Shown: positions 44,790 through 55,008, counted from the stretch's first letter. The stretch: DNA of 64,000 nucleotides from Acidovorax temperans (GCF_006716905.1 NZ_VFPV01000001.1:1552001-1616000), one strand, 5' to 3'. The notes: generated by a model from the letters alone, not told the origin. Numbers and translations are program-made.

Positions 44790-45844
44790 TCAGAAAACAG
44801 CCCACCGGCCGCTTGCGGTGGCGCCACCCCCAGGTGGCGGAACGCCGCCAGCGTGGCGATGCGGCCACGGGGCGTGCGCTGCAGGTAGCCCTGCTGGATG
44901 AGGTAGGGCTCAATCACATCCTCAATGGTGCCTGCCTCTTCCCCAATGCTGGCCGCGATGTTGTCCAGCCCCACAGGGCCGCCATCAAAACGGTGGATCA
45001 CGGCTTCGAGCAGCTTGCGGTCCATCACGTCAAAGCCTTGCGGGTCCACGTCCAGCATGGCCAGCGCCTTGTCGGCAATGGATTTGGTGATGCGACCGTC
45101 GCCCTTGACTTCGGCATAGTCGCGCACCCGGCGCAGCAGCCGGTTGGCAATGCGCGGCGTGCCACGCGAGCGGCGGGCGATTTCAAAACCGCCCTCCTCG
45201 TCCATGGGCGCATTGAGCAGCCCCGCACTGCGCTGCACGATACGGTCCAGCTCGTCGGCCGTATAAAACTCCAGCCGCGCCACGATGCCAAAGCGGTCGC
45301 GCAGCGGATTGGTGAGCATGCCCGCTCGCGTGGTGGCGCCCACCAGCGTGAACGGCTGCAGATCCAGCTTGATGCTGCGCGCCGCCGGGCCCTCACCGAT
45401 CATGATGTCGATCTGGTAGTCCTCCAGCGCGGGGTAGAGGATTTCCTCGACCACGGGCGAGAGGCGGTGGATTTCGTCAATGAAAAGAACGTCGTTCTTT
45501 TCCAAATTGGTGAGCAGGGCGGCCAGGTCCTTGGGCTTTTCCAGCACCGGCCCGCTGGTCTGCCGCAAGTTCACCCCCAACTCGGCCGCAATGATGTGGC
45601 TGAGCGTGGTCTTGCCCAGCCCGGGCGGGCCGAACAAGAGCACATGGTCCAGCGCCTCGCCCCGCTTGCGGGCGGCACCGATGAAGATCTCCAACTGCTC
45701 CCGCGCCTTGGCCTGCCCAACGTACTCCTGCAGCAGCTTGGGACGCAGCGCCCGCTCCAGCGCCTCTTCCTGCGGCGAGACGGGGGCGGCGGAGATCACG
45801 CGCTTGGCGGGGGCGGGAGTGAAGTCGTCGGTCTGGATGGTCAT
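44786..45844 (-). CDS. ruvB: Holliday junction branch migration ATPase RuvB
   Basis: AAA+ motor of the RuvABC resolvasome. The 352 residues have Walker [14 protein letters not shown], Walker [14 protein letters not shown], sensor [20 protein letters not shown] with the Arg finger region, and a C-terminal winged helix ending [20 protein letters not shown]. Length and sequence are typical. Unusually, ruvA lies 1.6 kb upstream with a protease gene between, and the downstream adaptor gene overlaps the ruvB stop. ruvC is not in the window. Confidence 0.97.
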   Translation of the reverse strand: MTIQTDDFTPAPAKRVISAAPVSPQEEALERALRPKLLQEYVGQAKAREQLEIFIGAARKRGEALDHVLLFGPPGLGKTTLSHIIAAELGVNLRQTSGPVLEKPKDLAALLTNLEKNDVLFIDEIHRLSPVVEEILYPALEDYQIDIMIGEGPAARSIKLDLQPFTLVGATTRAGMLTNPLRDRFGIVARLEFYTADELDRIVQRSAGLLNAPMDEEGGFEIARRSRGTPRIANRLLRRVRDYAEVKGDGRITKSIADKALAMLDVDPQGFDVMDRKLLEAVIHRFDGGPVGLDNIAASIGEEAGTIEDVIEPYLIQQGYLQRTPRGRIATLAAFRHLGVAPPQAAGGLFSE

Positions 45845-45880
45845 TCGGGCAGGCTTGCACGCACGGTTGAGGATTGCTGA

Positions 45881-47446
45881 TTACAAACCGGGCGTCAGCC
45901 AGGTCTTGATGGCCAGTTGGAACGGCAGGTCGAACCGCCCATAGAAATCGCGGCCTGTAGGCGCCTGGCAGCTGGAAGCGCCGCCGTAGAGTTGGCCAAC
46001 CACGTAGCGTTTCGCATCAATGGTTGAAAACAGTCCCGAGCCACTGCTGCCACCCTCTGTGGTGCCTGACACCCAGCCAACCGAGTAGTAACGCCCGTCT
46101 TGCTGGGTGCTGGGGAAACATTGCTCGTTGCTGCAGTAACTGAACGCTTCAACGCTCCCGGCGCTGGTCTTTTGCAGGTCACCGCGTGGATGGTGGATGC
46201 CCAAAACCGGCGAGGACTGCGTCACCTGCCCAAAGTACGAGCCCGCGTACACGACGCCCTGAGGCGGCGCACTGTTCAGGCGCATGAACGAGGTGTCGGT
46301 CTGCGAATCAGCAAACAGTAGCGCAGCGCCTCCGGTGACCTTTTGCGCGCCCGGGTTGGCACTGGCCGTGTTGCATGACGTGGAGCGGTAGAACCAGTCA
46401 GTGGTCAGCGTCGACGCAACGGTCTGGGTCGAAATGCAGTGGTGTGCCGACAGGAAGTACGGAATTCTGCTCGACGATATGTCGTTGAGCAGCGTGCCCG
46501 TGCAAAGGTAGCTGCCGCCTTCCTGCACGAAAATCATGCGTGCCACGGCGCGACTTTCTGCATTGAGCTCGGCCTTGCACGACACGTCGATGTTGCAGCT
46601 GCCCGACTCGCCCACCTTGGCAAACGACGCGGCCGTGGCCTGATCGGGCGAGACGAAGAAGTGCGAGAGCGTGGGCACGGCGATATCCAGCTCTTCCAGC
46701 CGTGCCGCCACCGGCACCTGCAATTCCAGCGTGGTTTCGGCGCCGCCAAAATCGGGCCCCCAGTAGGTGCGTGCGGCATCGCCCTTGTCACCCGCGTCCA
46801 GATTGCGCTGAATGGTGCGTAGCACCTCTTCGCCCGTGATCTGCACGGCATCGCCGCCCGCCTGGGCATAAAAGCGCAGCACGGTGCCGGCCGGCAAATT
46901 GCGCACCAACACCCCCAGCCGAACGCCATGCGCGCCCTCGGCCTTGAAGCTGACGGCCGCCCGCTGCAAGCCGCCGCCCACGGCCTGCCACTGGAGCTGG
47001 CCCAGCATATCGCGCGGCCTGGCGGTGGCGGCCACGGGGCGGGCCACACCGATCTGCTGCGGGGCGCCTTTGGCGAGCGCCGCACGTTCGGTGGCCTTTT
47101 TCTCAAACCCTTGAGCGCTGGGTAGCGGGCCGAGGTTCACGGGGGTGGCGACCGGCCCACCCGTGCGGCGCGCCACCGCCGTAGCCGACATTTGGGGGGC
47201 CAGCCTGGGAAGACCGGTATCCAGCGCCTCGATGCGGTCGGTAACCACGGGCACAGGTGTGACGGGAGGCGGCGGCGGTGCGGAAGGTGGTGCGGGAGTG
47301 AGGGGCGGGTTAGGCTGCTCCGGGGCCACCGGCGTGGACGGGGCCGGCGGTGCGGCTGGCGAGTCGCCGCCGCCTCCGCCACAGGCAGCCACCGCTAAGA
47401 CCACCAACAGTCCGGCACCTTGAAGCAAAGCGCGATACATCATCAT
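45881..47446 (-). CDS. Trypsin-like serine protease lipoprotein (lysyl-endopeptidase-like)
   Basis: Exported lipoprotein protease of about 521 residues. The lipobox VAAC is followed by a Gly run and a Pro/Ala-rich linker (about 25-75). A prodomain-like region (about 75-280) precedes a chymotrypsin-fold domain with catalytic His in YFLSAHHCIST, Asp probably in SQTDTSFMRLN and Ser in GTTEGGSSGSGLFS, resembling Achromobacter lysyl endopeptidase. Several cysteines suggest disulfides. The start MMMYRALLQ (47446) has AAGGGG nine bases upstream; ATG 47455 directly abuts it. It interrupts the ruvA-ruvB pair. Confidence 0.87.
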   Translation of the reverse strand: MMMYRALLQGAGLLVVLAVAACGGGGGDSPAAPPAPSTPVAPEQPNPPLTPAPPSAPPPPPVTPVPVVTDRIEALDTGLPRLAPQMSATAVARRTGGPVATPVNLGPLPSAQGFEKKATERAALAKGAPQQIGVARPVAATARPRDMLGQLQWQAVGGGLQRAAVSFKAEGAHGVRLGVLVRNLPAGTVLRFYAQAGGDAVQITGEEVLRTIQRNLDAGDKGDAARTYWGPDFGGAETTLELQVPVAARLEELDIAVPTLSHFFVSPDQATAASFAKVGESGSCNIDVSCKAELNAESRAVARMIFVQEGGSYLCTGTLLNDISSSRIPYFLSAHHCISTQTVASTLTTDWFYRSTSCNTASANPGAQKVTGGAALLFADSQTDTSFMRLNSAPPQGVVYAGSYFGQVTQSSPVLGIHHPRGDLQKTSAGSVEAFSYCSNEQCFPSTQQDGRYYSVGWVSGTTEGGSSGSGLFSTIDAKRYVVGQLYGGASSCQAPTGRDFYGRFDLPFQLAIKTWLTPGL

Positions 47447-47479
47447 CTCAGTCATCCCCTTCTGGTTGAATCCCATCCA

Positions 47480-48055
47480 CTACTTCGCCAGCGCCTTGAG
47501 CGCCATCTTGATCCCCTCGCTCACCCCCACCTCCGCGGGCAGCGCCTTGAGCGCCGCCGCCGCTTCCTTGTCGTTGTACCCCAAAGCCAGGAGGGCCTGC
47601 AGAATGTCGGCCTGCGCATCGCTGTTGGCGGCACCTCGCACAGCACCGATGTCCGCTCCCAGCTTGCCCTTGAGCTCCAGGAGCAAACGCTCGGCGGTCT
47701 TTTTGCCGATGCCCGGCACCTTCACCAGACGACCCGCCTCCTGCAGCGAAATCGCCTGCGCCAGATCGCTCACGCCCATGCCCGACAGAATGGATAACGC
47801 CGTGCGTGGGCCCACGCCGGAAATCTTGATCAGCTCACGGAATGCCTGGCGCTCCGGGGCCGTGGCAAAGCCGTAGAGCAGTTGCGCGTCCTCTCGCACG
47901 ATGAACTGCGTGAGCAGGCTGACGCGCTCGCCCACGGCGGGCAGGTTGTAGAACGTGCTCATGGGCACATTCACCTCGTAGCCCACGCCGTGGCAGTCCA
48001 GCAGCACCTCGGGGGGATTCTTCTCCAGCAGGGTGCCGGTCAATTTGCCTATCAT
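47480..48055 (-). CDS. ruvA: Holliday junction branch migration protein RuvA
   Basis: DNA-binding tetramer that loads RuvB on Holliday junctions. The 191 residues start [20 protein letters not shown] after AAAGGACTCCA. Domain II has helix-hairpin-helix motifs ([17 protein letters not shown] and [20 protein letters not shown]), and domain III is the C-terminal [20 protein letters not shown]. The frame stays open far upstream as an antisense shadow of phoH. It is divergent from phoH, with starts 88 bp apart. Confidence 0.97.
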   Translation of the reverse strand: MIGKLTGTLLEKNPPEVLLDCHGVGYEVNVPMSTFYNLPAVGERVSLLTQFIVREDAQLLYGFATAPERQAFRELIKISGVGPRTALSILSGMGVSDLAQAISLQEAGRLVKVPGIGKKTAERLLLELKGKLGADIGAVRGAANSDAQADILQALLALGYNDKEAAAALKALPAEVGVSEGIKMALKALAK

Positions 48056-48143
48056 TGGAGTCCTTTGGCGCCGCCGCATGCCGATGCGGGTGGCGCCCTC
48101 GTTTTTGCCGTCATTGGCTTTTTTGCCGACTGGAATTATCAGC

Positions 48144-49094
48144 GTGATCCTGCGCCACACCTTCCTCCCGCACAACAACACCCGCCTGACCCACCTGTGC
48201 GGCCCGGCGGACGCGCACCTGCGCACCATCGAGGTGGCCTTGGGCGTGGGCATTGCCCACCGGCACGAGCAGTTCAAGGTGGACGGCCCCAAGGCCAAGG
48301 CCACGCAGGCGATGGAGTTGCTGCAGGCGCTGTACGAAATTGCCGAGCGCCCCATCCCGGAAGACCACCTGCAGCTGATGCTGGCCGGCGACAGCGACCT
48401 GCTGGACGCGCCCGAGGACGCCATCGTGCTGAGCACCCGCCGGGCCGACCTGCGCGGGCGCACGGCCACCCAGAGCCTGTACCTACAGAACATTGCCACC
48501 CACGACATCACCTTCGGCATTGGCCCTGCGGGCACGGGCAAAACCTACCTGGCAGTGGCCAGCGCCGTGGATGCCCTGGAGCGCAGTTCCGTCCAGCGCA
48601 TTGTGCTGACCCGCCCGGCGGTGGAGGCAGGGGAGCGCCTGGGCTTTTTGCCGGGCGACCTGGCGCAGAAGGTGGACCCCTACCTGCGCCCGCTGTACGA
48701 CGCCCTGTATGAATTAATGGGCCACGACAAGGTGCAAAAAGCGTTTGAGCGCAACGCCATTGAAATTGCCCCGCTGGCTTTCATGCGCGGGCGCACGCTG
48801 AACAACGCCTTTGTGATCCTGGACGAGGCGCAGAACACCACGCCTGAGCAGATGAAGATGTTCCTGACCCGCATCGGCTTTGGCTCGCGCGCGGTGGTCA
48901 CAGGCGACGTGAGCCAGATCGACCTGCCCAAGGGTGCCATGAGCGGCCTGATCGACGCCGAGCGGGTGCTCAAGCGCGTCAAAGGCATTGCCATCACCCG
49001 CTTCACCAGCGCCGACGTGGTGCGCCACCCCCTGGTGGCGCGCATTGTGGATGCGTACGACGCGCCCCGCCGGGCCCTGGCAGCGCGTAGTTGA
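48144..49094 (+). CDS. phoH: PhoH family ATPase
   Basis: PhoH-type P-loop ATPase linked with RNA metabolism, 316 residues from GTG at 48144 ([20 protein letters not shown]), which I prefer because homologues begin at this point; ATG 48033 or 48078 would add residues unlike the family and overlap the ruvA start. Walker A is [16 protein letters not shown] and Walker B is [19 protein letters not shown], followed by [21 protein letters not shown]. It leads the phoH-ybeY pair; corC and lnt, which often follow, lie about 38 kb away. Confidence 0.93.
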   Translation: MILRHTFLPHNNTRLTHLCGPADAHLRTIEVALGVGIAHRHEQFKVDGPKAKATQAMELLQALYEIAERPIPEDHLQLMLAGDSDLLDAPEDAIVLSTRRADLRGRTATQSLYLQNIATHDITFGIGPAGTGKTYLAVASAVDALERSSVQRIVLTRPAVEAGERLGFLPGDLAQKVDPYLRPLYDALYELMGHDKVQKAFERNAIEIAPLAFMRGRTLNNAFVILDEAQNTTPEQMKMFLTRIGFGSRAVVTGDVSQIDLPKGAMSGLIDAERVLKRVKGIAITRFTSADVVRHPLVARIVDAYDAPRRALAARS

Positions 49095-49097
49095 TTA

Positions 49098-49153
49098 TTT
49101 TTACTATTAATTTGATAGCTGCTTGCGCTTATTGGATAAGCGCCAGGTGCCAA
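49098..49153. repeat. Interspersed palindromic repeat copy 7, between phoH and ybeY
   Basis: TTTGATAGCTGCTTGCGCTT, then ATTGGATAAGCGCCAGGTGC, then CAATAT. The core is a perfect palindrome: GCGCTTAT (49125-49132), TGG, ATAAGCGC (49136-49143). Its right edge runs into the ybeY ATG, and AGGTG within it is the only Shine-Dalgarno-like sequence, so the repeat may supply the ybeY ribosome-binding site and a hairpin in the phoH-ybeY mRNA. Confidence 0.92.
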
Positions 49154-49154
49154 T

Positions 49155-49613
49155 ATGACTCTGAACCAACTCTCGCTGTCCCTGCAATTTGGCAAGTTTG
49201 ATGGCGTGGCGGAACACCGCGCTGTGCTGTCACGCCACAAGGTCACGCGCTGGATTCGCCACGCCTTGTCGAGCGACGCGGAAATCACCGTGCGCATTGT
49301 GGGCACCGAGGAAGGGCAGCAGCTCAACCGCGAATACCGCAAGAAAGACTACGCCACCAACGTGCTCACCTTCGACTACACGCAGGAACCTGTGGTGACG
49401 GCCGACCTGGTGCTGTGCGCGCCCGTGGTGGCGCGCGAAGCGGTGGAGCAGAACAAGAGTCTGGAAGAGCACTACGCCCACCTGCTGGTGCACGGCACCT
49501 TGCACGCCCAGGGGTGGGACCATGAAACCAGTGCGGAAGACGCGGACGAGATGGAGTCTTACGAAACCGCCATCATGCAAGAGCTGGGGTTTGCGGACCC
49601 GTACGCCAAGTAA
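49155..49613 (+). CDS. ybeY: Endoribonuclease YbeY
   Basis: Single-strand RNase for 16S rRNA 3' maturation and ribosome quality control. The 152 residues carry the metal-binding HxxxHxxxxxH as HLLVHGTLHAQGWDH near residue 118, preceded by YRKKDYATNVLTFDY. The start MTLNQLSLSLQF at 49155 abuts repeat copy 7, which provides AGGTG 8 bp upstream. It is 60 bp from phoH, likely co-transcribed. Confidence 0.95.
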   Translation: MTLNQLSLSLQFGKFDGVAEHRAVLSRHKVTRWIRHALSSDAEITVRIVGTEEGQQLNREYRKKDYATNVLTFDYTQEPVVTADLVLCAPVVAREAVEQNKSLEEHYAHLLVHGTLHAQGWDHETSAEDADEMESYETAIMQELGFADPYAK

Positions 49614-49658
49614 CCCGAAAAACTCAAGACCCAAAGAAGAGGCCCGGAAAAGGCCCGC

Positions 49659-49685
49659 CACCCACCGCGCCAGAGGCGGTGGGTG
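49659..49685. terminator. Strong hairpin between convergent ybeY and MFS genes
   Basis: CACCCACCGC (49659-49668) pairs perfectly with GCGGTGGGTG (49676-49685) around a 7-nt loop. It lacks a U-tract on either side but sits exactly between two convergent stops (49613 and 49696), so it probably helps transcription stop or protects 3' ends. Confidence 0.6.
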
Positions 49686-49695
49686 ACGGTACTTT

Positions 49696-51033
49696 TCAAG
49701 ACTCGCGCCGCTCAATCAAGCGGTTGATGCGCAAAGCCGCCAAGGTACACACCGCACCCGACAGCAAGTACACCGACACGGCGCCCAGGCCAAACTTGGC
49801 CGACAGCCCCAGCGCCACCAGCGGCGCAAAACCCGCGCCCAGCAGCCAGGCCAGGTCTGCCGACAAGGCCGCGCCCGTGTAGCGGTACTGGGCCGAGAAA
49901 TTGGCAGTGACGGTGCCCGAAGCCTGCCCGTACGACAACCCCAGCAGTACAAAGCCCACCAGCAAGAACACGTTGTTGCCCGCAGACCCTGCACCCAGCA
50001 GCCAGGGCGCCGCAAAGCTGAACAGGCCAATCAACACTGCCATCGAGCCCAGCAGATTGCGCCGCCCGATGCGGTCGGCCAGCCAGCCCGACAGCATGAT
50101 CGCCCCCGCGGCCAGGAAGGCGCCGACGATCTGCACGCTGAGCACCTCGGTAATGGACTGTTCGGAATACATGACGATCCATGACAGCGGGAACACCGTG
50201 GCCAGGTGAAACAGCGCAAAGCTGGCCAGCGCGGCAAACGCGCCAATCAGCACATTGCCGCCTTCATCACGCACCACCTGGCTCACGCTCACGGGTTGCA
50301 GCTCACGCTGCTGCAGCAGTTCGGCGTACGACTGGCCCACCACCAGGCGCAGGCGGGCAAACAGCGCCACCACGTTGATGGCAAAGGCCACGAAGAAGGG
50401 ATAGCGCCAGCCCCAGTCCAGAAACTCTGCCGTGCTCAGGCTGCCGTACAGGTAGGAAAACAGGCTGGCAGCCAGCACAAAGCCCACCGGCGCGCCCAGC
50501 TGCCCGATCATGGCGAACCAGCCGCGCCGCTCTTGCGGCGCGCTCATCGCCAGCAACGAGGGCAGGCCGTCCCAGGTGCCGCCCAGCGCCAGCCCCTGGC
50601 CAATGCGCAAGATGACCAGCGCCACGATGGCCGTGCTGCCCACCGAGGCATAGCTGGGCAAAAACGCCATGCCCGCCGTGCAAGCGCCCAGCAGGAACAA
50701 CGCCAGCGTGAGCTTGGTGCCCCGGCCCCAGCGCCGCTGCACGGCCATGGAAATGGCCGTGCCCACCGGGCGGGCCACAAAAGCCAGCGCAAAGATGGCA
50801 AATGCCATCAACGTGCCGTCAAGCCGCGACATAAACGGGAAGAGCAGCGAGGGAAACACCAGCACGCTGGCGATGCCGAAGACAAAAAAGTCGAAATATT
50901 CAGACGAACGCCCAATGATGACCCCCACCGCGATCTCACCAGGGGTGACGTCCTCATCGGTATGGGCACGTGCAAGGGAGACCGAACTTTCAAAGCCTGG
51001 AACAGGCAGTGCCGCAGAACCTGGGCTGTACAT
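49696..51033 (-). CDS. MFS transporter, metabolite:H+ symporter type
   Basis: Twelve-helix major facilitator of 445 residues, metabolite:H+ symporter (MHS) type. The N-terminus reads MYSPGSAALPVPGFESSVSL, then VGVIIGRSSEYFDFFVFGIA as the first helix, with the loop-2 motif RPVGTAISMAVQRRWGRG and the loop-8 motif GWLADRIGRRNLLG. The start at 51033 is preceded by GAGGAG. MHS members take up carboxylates or betaines; the substrate is not deducible. It is divergent from cyoA over 276 bp. Confidence 0.9.
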   Translation of the reverse strand: MYSPGSAALPVPGFESSVSLARAHTDEDVTPGEIAVGVIIGRSSEYFDFFVFGIASVLVFPSLLFPFMSRLDGTLMAFAIFALAFVARPVGTAISMAVQRRWGRGTKLTLALFLLGACTAGMAFLPSYASVGSTAIVALVILRIGQGLALGGTWDGLPSLLAMSAPQERRGWFAMIGQLGAPVGFVLAASLFSYLYGSLSTAEFLDWGWRYPFFVAFAINVVALFARLRLVVGQSYAELLQQRELQPVSVSQVVRDEGGNVLIGAFAALASFALFHLATVFPLSWIVMYSEQSITEVLSVQIVGAFLAAGAIMLSGWLADRIGRRNLLGSMAVLIGLFSFAAPWLLGAGSAGNNVFLLVGFVLLGLSYGQASGTVTANFSAQYRYTGAALSADLAWLLGAGFAPLVALGLSAKFGLGAVSVYLLSGAVCTLAALRINRLIERRES

Positions 51034-51208
51034 ATTGACGCTCCTCAAGCAAGTGATACAGCTCCGTTCTACACGCCGCTCTCCCGCGCCACAAGTGAGC
51101 TTTCGCTAGGCTGCGCATAGGAAAACCCTGATTGCGCAGGGCGTTTTCGGCACTGCGGCAGATCAAGACTCCTGCGAAAGAGTGAAAAACAGTCGTGCGC
51201 CTTTGATG

Positions 51209-51253
51209 TTGGACAAAATGTCCAATCGACAAATTCGCTAGCCGTACTACATT
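51209..51253 (+). promoter_or_regulatory. Candidate cyo promoter with adjacent palindromic operator
   Basis: TTGGACA-AAA-TGTCCAA (51209-51225) is a perfect 7-bp inverted repeat. It directly abuts a possible -35 TCGACA (51226-51231) followed at 16 bp by TACATT (51248-51253), 57 bp ahead of the cyoA ATG. The placement suits a regulator contacting RNA polymerase at the cyo promoter; it is also 176 bp upstream of the divergent MFS start. It is not an FNR (TTGAT-N4-ATCAA) site. Confidence 0.5.
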
Positions 51254-51309
51254 GCGAACCCTCAGTCATTCGCGTTTACACCTAAACGCGCCTTTGTCGC
51301 GCTCTTCGC

Positions 51310-52368
51310 ATGTTGAACACCCAAAAACTCCGCAGGCCCGCCGGGCTGGCAGCGATCGCACTGACAACCGGCCTGGCCGGTTGCAGCAAGGCCGTTGTCC
51401 TGAACCCGGCTGGTGACATTGCCGCCCAGCAGGGCCAGATGGTCATTACCGCCACCTTGCTGATGCTCATCATCATCGTGCCGGTGATCGCACTCACGCT
51501 GTTCTTTGCCTGGAAATACCGCCAGAGCAACACGGAAGCCGAATACGACCCCGAGTGGCACCACTCCACCACGCTGGAGCTGGTGATCTGGACTGTGCCC
51601 CTGATGATCATCATCGCCCTGGGTGCGCTCACCTGGATCGGCACCCACAAGCTAGACCCCTACCGCCCCCTGGACCGCATCGACGCGCAGCGCGCCGTGC
51701 CTGCCGACGTGAAGCCGCTCGAAGTGCAGGTGGTGGCCATGGACTGGAAGTGGCTGTTCTTCTACCCCGAGCAAGGCATTGCCACGGTGAACGAACTGGC
51801 CGCGCCGGTGGACCGCCCCATCCTGTTCAAGCTGACCGCGACATCGACCATGAACGCGTTTTACGTGCCCGACCTGGCCGGCATGATCTACGCCATGCCC
51901 GGCATGCAGACCGAGCTGAACGCGGTGATCAACAAGCCAGGCGTGTTCCACGGCATGTCGTCGCACTACAGCGGCGCGGGCTTCTCGGGCATGACGTTCA
52001 AGTTCCATGGCCTGAGCAATGAAGACTTCGCCCAGTGGGTGCAAAAAGCCAAGACCGAAGGCAAGCCGCTGGACAAGGCCACCTACCTGAACCTGGCCAA
52101 GCCCAGCGAGCGCGACCCCGTGCAGCGCTTTGCCTCGGTGGAAGAAGGCCTGTACGACAAGGTGCTCAACCGCTGCGTGGAAGAAGGAAAGATGTGTATG
52201 CACCACATGATGGCCATCGACTCCCTGGGTGGCGAAGCCTACATGCGCGCTGCCGGCCTGAACCTGCCCCAGGACGTGTGCACCGCACAGAACGCCGCCC
52301 AAGTGGTGGCCGCGCTTGAAACCCGCAACGCACCGGCGCAAACCTCCGGCGCCGGCATCCGTCAATGA
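51310..52368 (+). CDS. cyoA: Quinol oxidase subunit II (CyoA-type)
   Basis: Subunit II of a heme-copper quinol oxidase, 352 residues. The lipoprotein signal ends at LAGCSK (Cys25); two membrane helices follow (about 45-68 and 92-112, [20 protein letters not shown]). The periplasmic cupredoxin domain lacks the CuA ligands of cytochrome c oxidases ([12 protein letters not shown] at the usual CxxxC site), marking it as quinol-oxidising. The C-terminal extension has [16 protein letters not shown] and DVCTAQ, typical of CyoA. It leads cyoABCD; the stop overlaps cyoB by 4 bp. Confidence 0.95.
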   Translation: MLNTQKLRRPAGLAAIALTTGLAGCSKAVVLNPAGDIAAQQGQMVITATLLMLIIIVPVIALTLFFAWKYRQSNTEAEYDPEWHHSTTLELVIWTVPLMIIIALGALTWIGTHKLDPYRPLDRIDAQRAVPADVKPLEVQVVAMDWKWLFFYPEQGIATVNELAAPVDRPILFKLTATSTMNAFYVPDLAGMIYAMPGMQTELNAVINKPGVFHGMSSHYSGAGFSGMTFKFHGLSNEDFAQWVQKAKTEGKPLDKATYLNLAKPSERDPVQRFASVEEGLYDKVLNRCVEEGKMCMHHMMAIDSLGGEAYMRAAGLNLPQDVCTAQNAAQVVAALETRNAPAQTSGAGIRQ

Positions 52369-54380
52369 GCCTCGCTATGACCCCTGAAAACGCAACTCCT
52401 GCCCACTGGGCACTGGGCCGCCTGAGCTGGGACGCCGTGCCCATGGCGCACGAGCCCATCGTGCTGTGGACCTTCATTGCCGTCGTGCTGGGCGGCATCG
52501 CCGTGATGGCGCTGATCACCAAGTTCCGCCTGTGGGGCACCCTCTGGCGCGACTGGATCTGCAGCATCGACCACAAAAAGATCGGGATCATGTACATGAT
52601 CCTGGGCTTGGTGATGCTGCTGCGCGGCTTTGCCGACGCCGTGATGATGCGCCTGCAGCAGGCCATGGCCTTTGGCGACAACATGGGCTACCTGCCGCCG
52701 CACCACTACGACCAGATCTTCACCGCCCACGGCGTGATCATGATCTTCTTCGTGGCGATGCCGCTGGTCACCGGCCTGATGAACTACCTCGTGCCGCTGC
52801 AAATCGGTGCGCGCGACGTGTCGTTCCCGTTCCTCAACAACTTCAGCTTCTGGATGACCACCGCTGGCGCCGTGCTGGTGATGGTGTCGCTGTTCCTGGG
52901 TGAGTTCTCCACCTCCGGCTGGCTGGCGCTGTCCAACCTGGGCTCGCAAAGCGCCAGCACCGGGCTGGACTACTACATCTGGGCGCTGCAGATTGCCGGG
53001 GTGGGCACCACGCTCTCGGGCATCAACCTGATCGTCACCATCATCAAGATGCGCGCGCCCGGCATGAACCTGATGAAGATGCCCGTCTTCACCTGGACTG
53101 CCCTGTGCACCAACGCGCTGATCGTGGCGTCCTTCCCCGTGCTGACGGCCGCTCTGGTGCTGATGTCGCTGGACCGCTACGTGGGCACCAACTTCTTCAC
53201 CAACGAGCTGGGCGGCAACCCCATGCTCTACGTGAACCTGATCTGGATCTGGGGCCACCCTGAGGTCTACATCCTGGTGCTGCCTGCCTTCGGCGTGTTC
53301 TCCGAAGTGGTGGCCACCTTCTGCCGCAAACGCCTGTTCGGCTACACCTCGATGGTGTACGCCACGGTGTGTATCACCATCCTGTCGTACCTGGTGTGGC
53401 TGCACCACTTCTTCACCATGGGTTCGGGCGCGAGCGTGAACACCTTCTTCGGCATCACCACCATGATCATCTCCATCCCCACGGGGGCGAAGATCTTCAA
53501 CTGGCTGTTCACCATGTACAAGGGCCGCATCCGCTTTGAGCTGCCCATGATGTGGACTGTGGCGTTCATGGTGACGTTCGCCATCGGCGGCATGACCGGC
53601 GTGCTGCTGGCTGTGCCCCCAGCCGACTTCGTGCTGCACAACAGCCTGTTCCTGATCGCCCACTTCCACAACGTGATCATTGGCGGCGTGGTGTTCGCCA
53701 TGTTTGCCGGCATCAGCTACTGGTTCCCCAAGGCCTTCGGCTACAAGCTCGACCGCACCTGGGGCGTGCGCTCCTTCTGGCTGTGGGTCGTGGGCTTCTG
53801 GGTCGCGTTCACGCCGCTGTATGTGCTGGGCCTGATGGGCGTGACCCGCCGCGTCAGCCACTTTGAAGACCAGTCCCTGCAGATCTGGTTCATCATCGCC
53901 GCCATCGGCGCAGCCCTGATCGCTGCCGGCATTGGCTGCTTCCTGATGCAACTGCTGGTCAGCTACCTCAAGCGCGACCAGTTGCGGGACGTGACCGGCG
54001 ACCCCTGGGACGGCCGCACGCTGGAATGGGCCACCTCGTCGCCCCCACCTGCCTACAACTTCGCTTTCACCCCCGTGGTGCACGAAATTGACGCCTGGTG
54101 GGACATGAAGAAGCACGGCTACAAGCGCCCGCTCACCGGCTTCCAGCCCATCCACATGCCTGCCAACACCGGCGCGGGTGTCGTGATCTCGGGCCTGTCG
54201 CTGGTGTTCGGCTTCGCTCTGATCTGGCACATGTGGCTGCTGGCGGGCGCGTCGTTCGCGGCGCTGTTGCTGGCTTCCATCATCCACACGTTCAACTACA
54301 AGCGTGACTTCTACATCCCGGCCTCCGAAGTGAAGGCCACCGAAGAAGCCCGCACACTCCAACTGGCCCGCCATGTCTGA
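52365..54380 (+). CDS. cyoB: Quinol oxidase subunit I (CyoB-type)
   Basis: Catalytic subunit with low-spin heme, high-spin heme and CuB, 671 residues. The quinol-site residues of E. coli CyoB (R71, D75, H98, Q101) are visible in [17 protein letters not shown] and [14 protein letters not shown]. The CuB/cross-link segment is [15 protein letters not shown], the CuB histidines are in [11 protein letters not shown], and the heme ligands in [12 protein letters not shown]. It is colinear with CyoB. It overlaps cyoA by 4 bp and cyoC by 8 bp. Whether the high-spin heme is O or A cannot be told from this sequence. Confidence 0.97.
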   Translation: MSLAMTPENATPAHWALGRLSWDAVPMAHEPIVLWTFIAVVLGGIAVMALITKFRLWGTLWRDWICSIDHKKIGIMYMILGLVMLLRGFADAVMMRLQQAMAFGDNMGYLPPHHYDQIFTAHGVIMIFFVAMPLVTGLMNYLVPLQIGARDVSFPFLNNFSFWMTTAGAVLVMVSLFLGEFSTSGWLALSNLGSQSASTGLDYYIWALQIAGVGTTLSGINLIVTIIKMRAPGMNLMKMPVFTWTALCTNALIVASFPVLTAALVLMSLDRYVGTNFFTNELGGNPMLYVNLIWIWGHPEVYILVLPAFGVFSEVVATFCRKRLFGYTSMVYATVCITILSYLVWLHHFFTMGSGASVNTFFGITTMIISIPTGAKIFNWLFTMYKGRIRFELPMMWTVAFMVTFAIGGMTGVLLAVPPADFVLHNSLFLIAHFHNVIIGGVVFAMFAGISYWFPKAFGYKLDRTWGVRSFWLWVVGFWVAFTPLYVLGLMGVTRRVSHFEDQSLQIWFIIAAIGAALIAAGIGCFLMQLLVSYLKRDQLRDVTGDPWDGRTLEWATSSPPPAYNFAFTPVVHEIDAWWDMKKHGYKRPLTGFQPIHMPANTGAGVVISGLSLVFGFALIWHMWLLAGASFAALLLASIIHTFNYKRDFYIPASEVKATEEARTLQLARHV

Positions 54381-55008
54381 ACTTCGCCTTAACGCTGGCG
54401 CCGCCGCAGGCGCCCTGGCCCCGCGCGAGTACCACCTCGCGCACGAGCCCCATCCCGAAAACGGCACCGCCCTGGGTTTCTGGCTGTACCTGATGAGCGA
54501 CTGCCTCATCTTTGCCGCCCTGTTTGCCACCTATGGCGTGCTGGGCCGCAGCTATGCGGCAGGCCCCACCGGCGCGCAGCTGTTTGACCTGACGCTGGTG
54601 GCCATCAACACGGCCTTCCTGCTGCTGTCGTCCATCACCTTCGGCTTTGCCATGCTGCGCAAGCAGCAAAAGGACGTGAACGGCACCCTGCTGTGGCTGG
54701 CCATCACCGGCCTGTTCGGCCTGTGCTTCCTGGGTCTGGAGCTGTACGAGTTCTACCACCTGATCCACCAGGGCGCCACGCCCCAGCGCAGCGCCTTCCT
54801 GTCGGCCTTCTTCACGCTGGTGGGCACGCACGGGCTGCACGTCACCTTCGGTCTGATCTGGCTGGTGGTGCTGATGATTCAAATCAAGCAGCACGGCCTG
54901 ATCCCCGAGAACAACCGTCGCCTCATGTGCCTGTCGATGTTCTGGCACTTTCTGGACGTGGTCTGGATCGGCGTTTTCACTTTTGTGTACCTGATGGGGG
55001 TGCTGTAA
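54373..55008 (+). CDS. cyoC: Quinol oxidase subunit III
   Basis: Five-helix accessory subunit, 211 residues. It has [20 protein letters not shown], the Glu-containing helix [40 protein letters not shown] and [20 protein letters not shown], as in CyoC/CoxC. It overlaps cyoB by 8 bp and is followed directly by cyoD. Confidence 0.96.
   Translation: MSELRLNAGAAAGALAPREYHLAHEPHPENGTALGFWLYLMSDCLIFAALFATYGVLGRSYAAGPTGAQLFDLTLVAINTAFLLLSSITFGFAMLRKQQKDVNGTLLWLAITGLFGLCFLGLELYEFYHLIHQGATPQRSAFLSAFFTLVGTHGLHVTFGLIWLVVLMIQIKQHGLIPENNRRLMCLSMFWHFLDVVWIGVFTFVYLMGVL

Noticed and set aside
48056..48541. Long upstream extension of the ruvA frame
   Set aside because: It is antisense to phoH; RuvA begins at MIGKLTG with a good Shine-Dalgarno.
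52362..54530. 722-codon His/Gln/Glu-rich frame opposite cyoB
   Set aside because: Shadow of cyoB; the composition follows from reverse-complemented membrane-protein codons.
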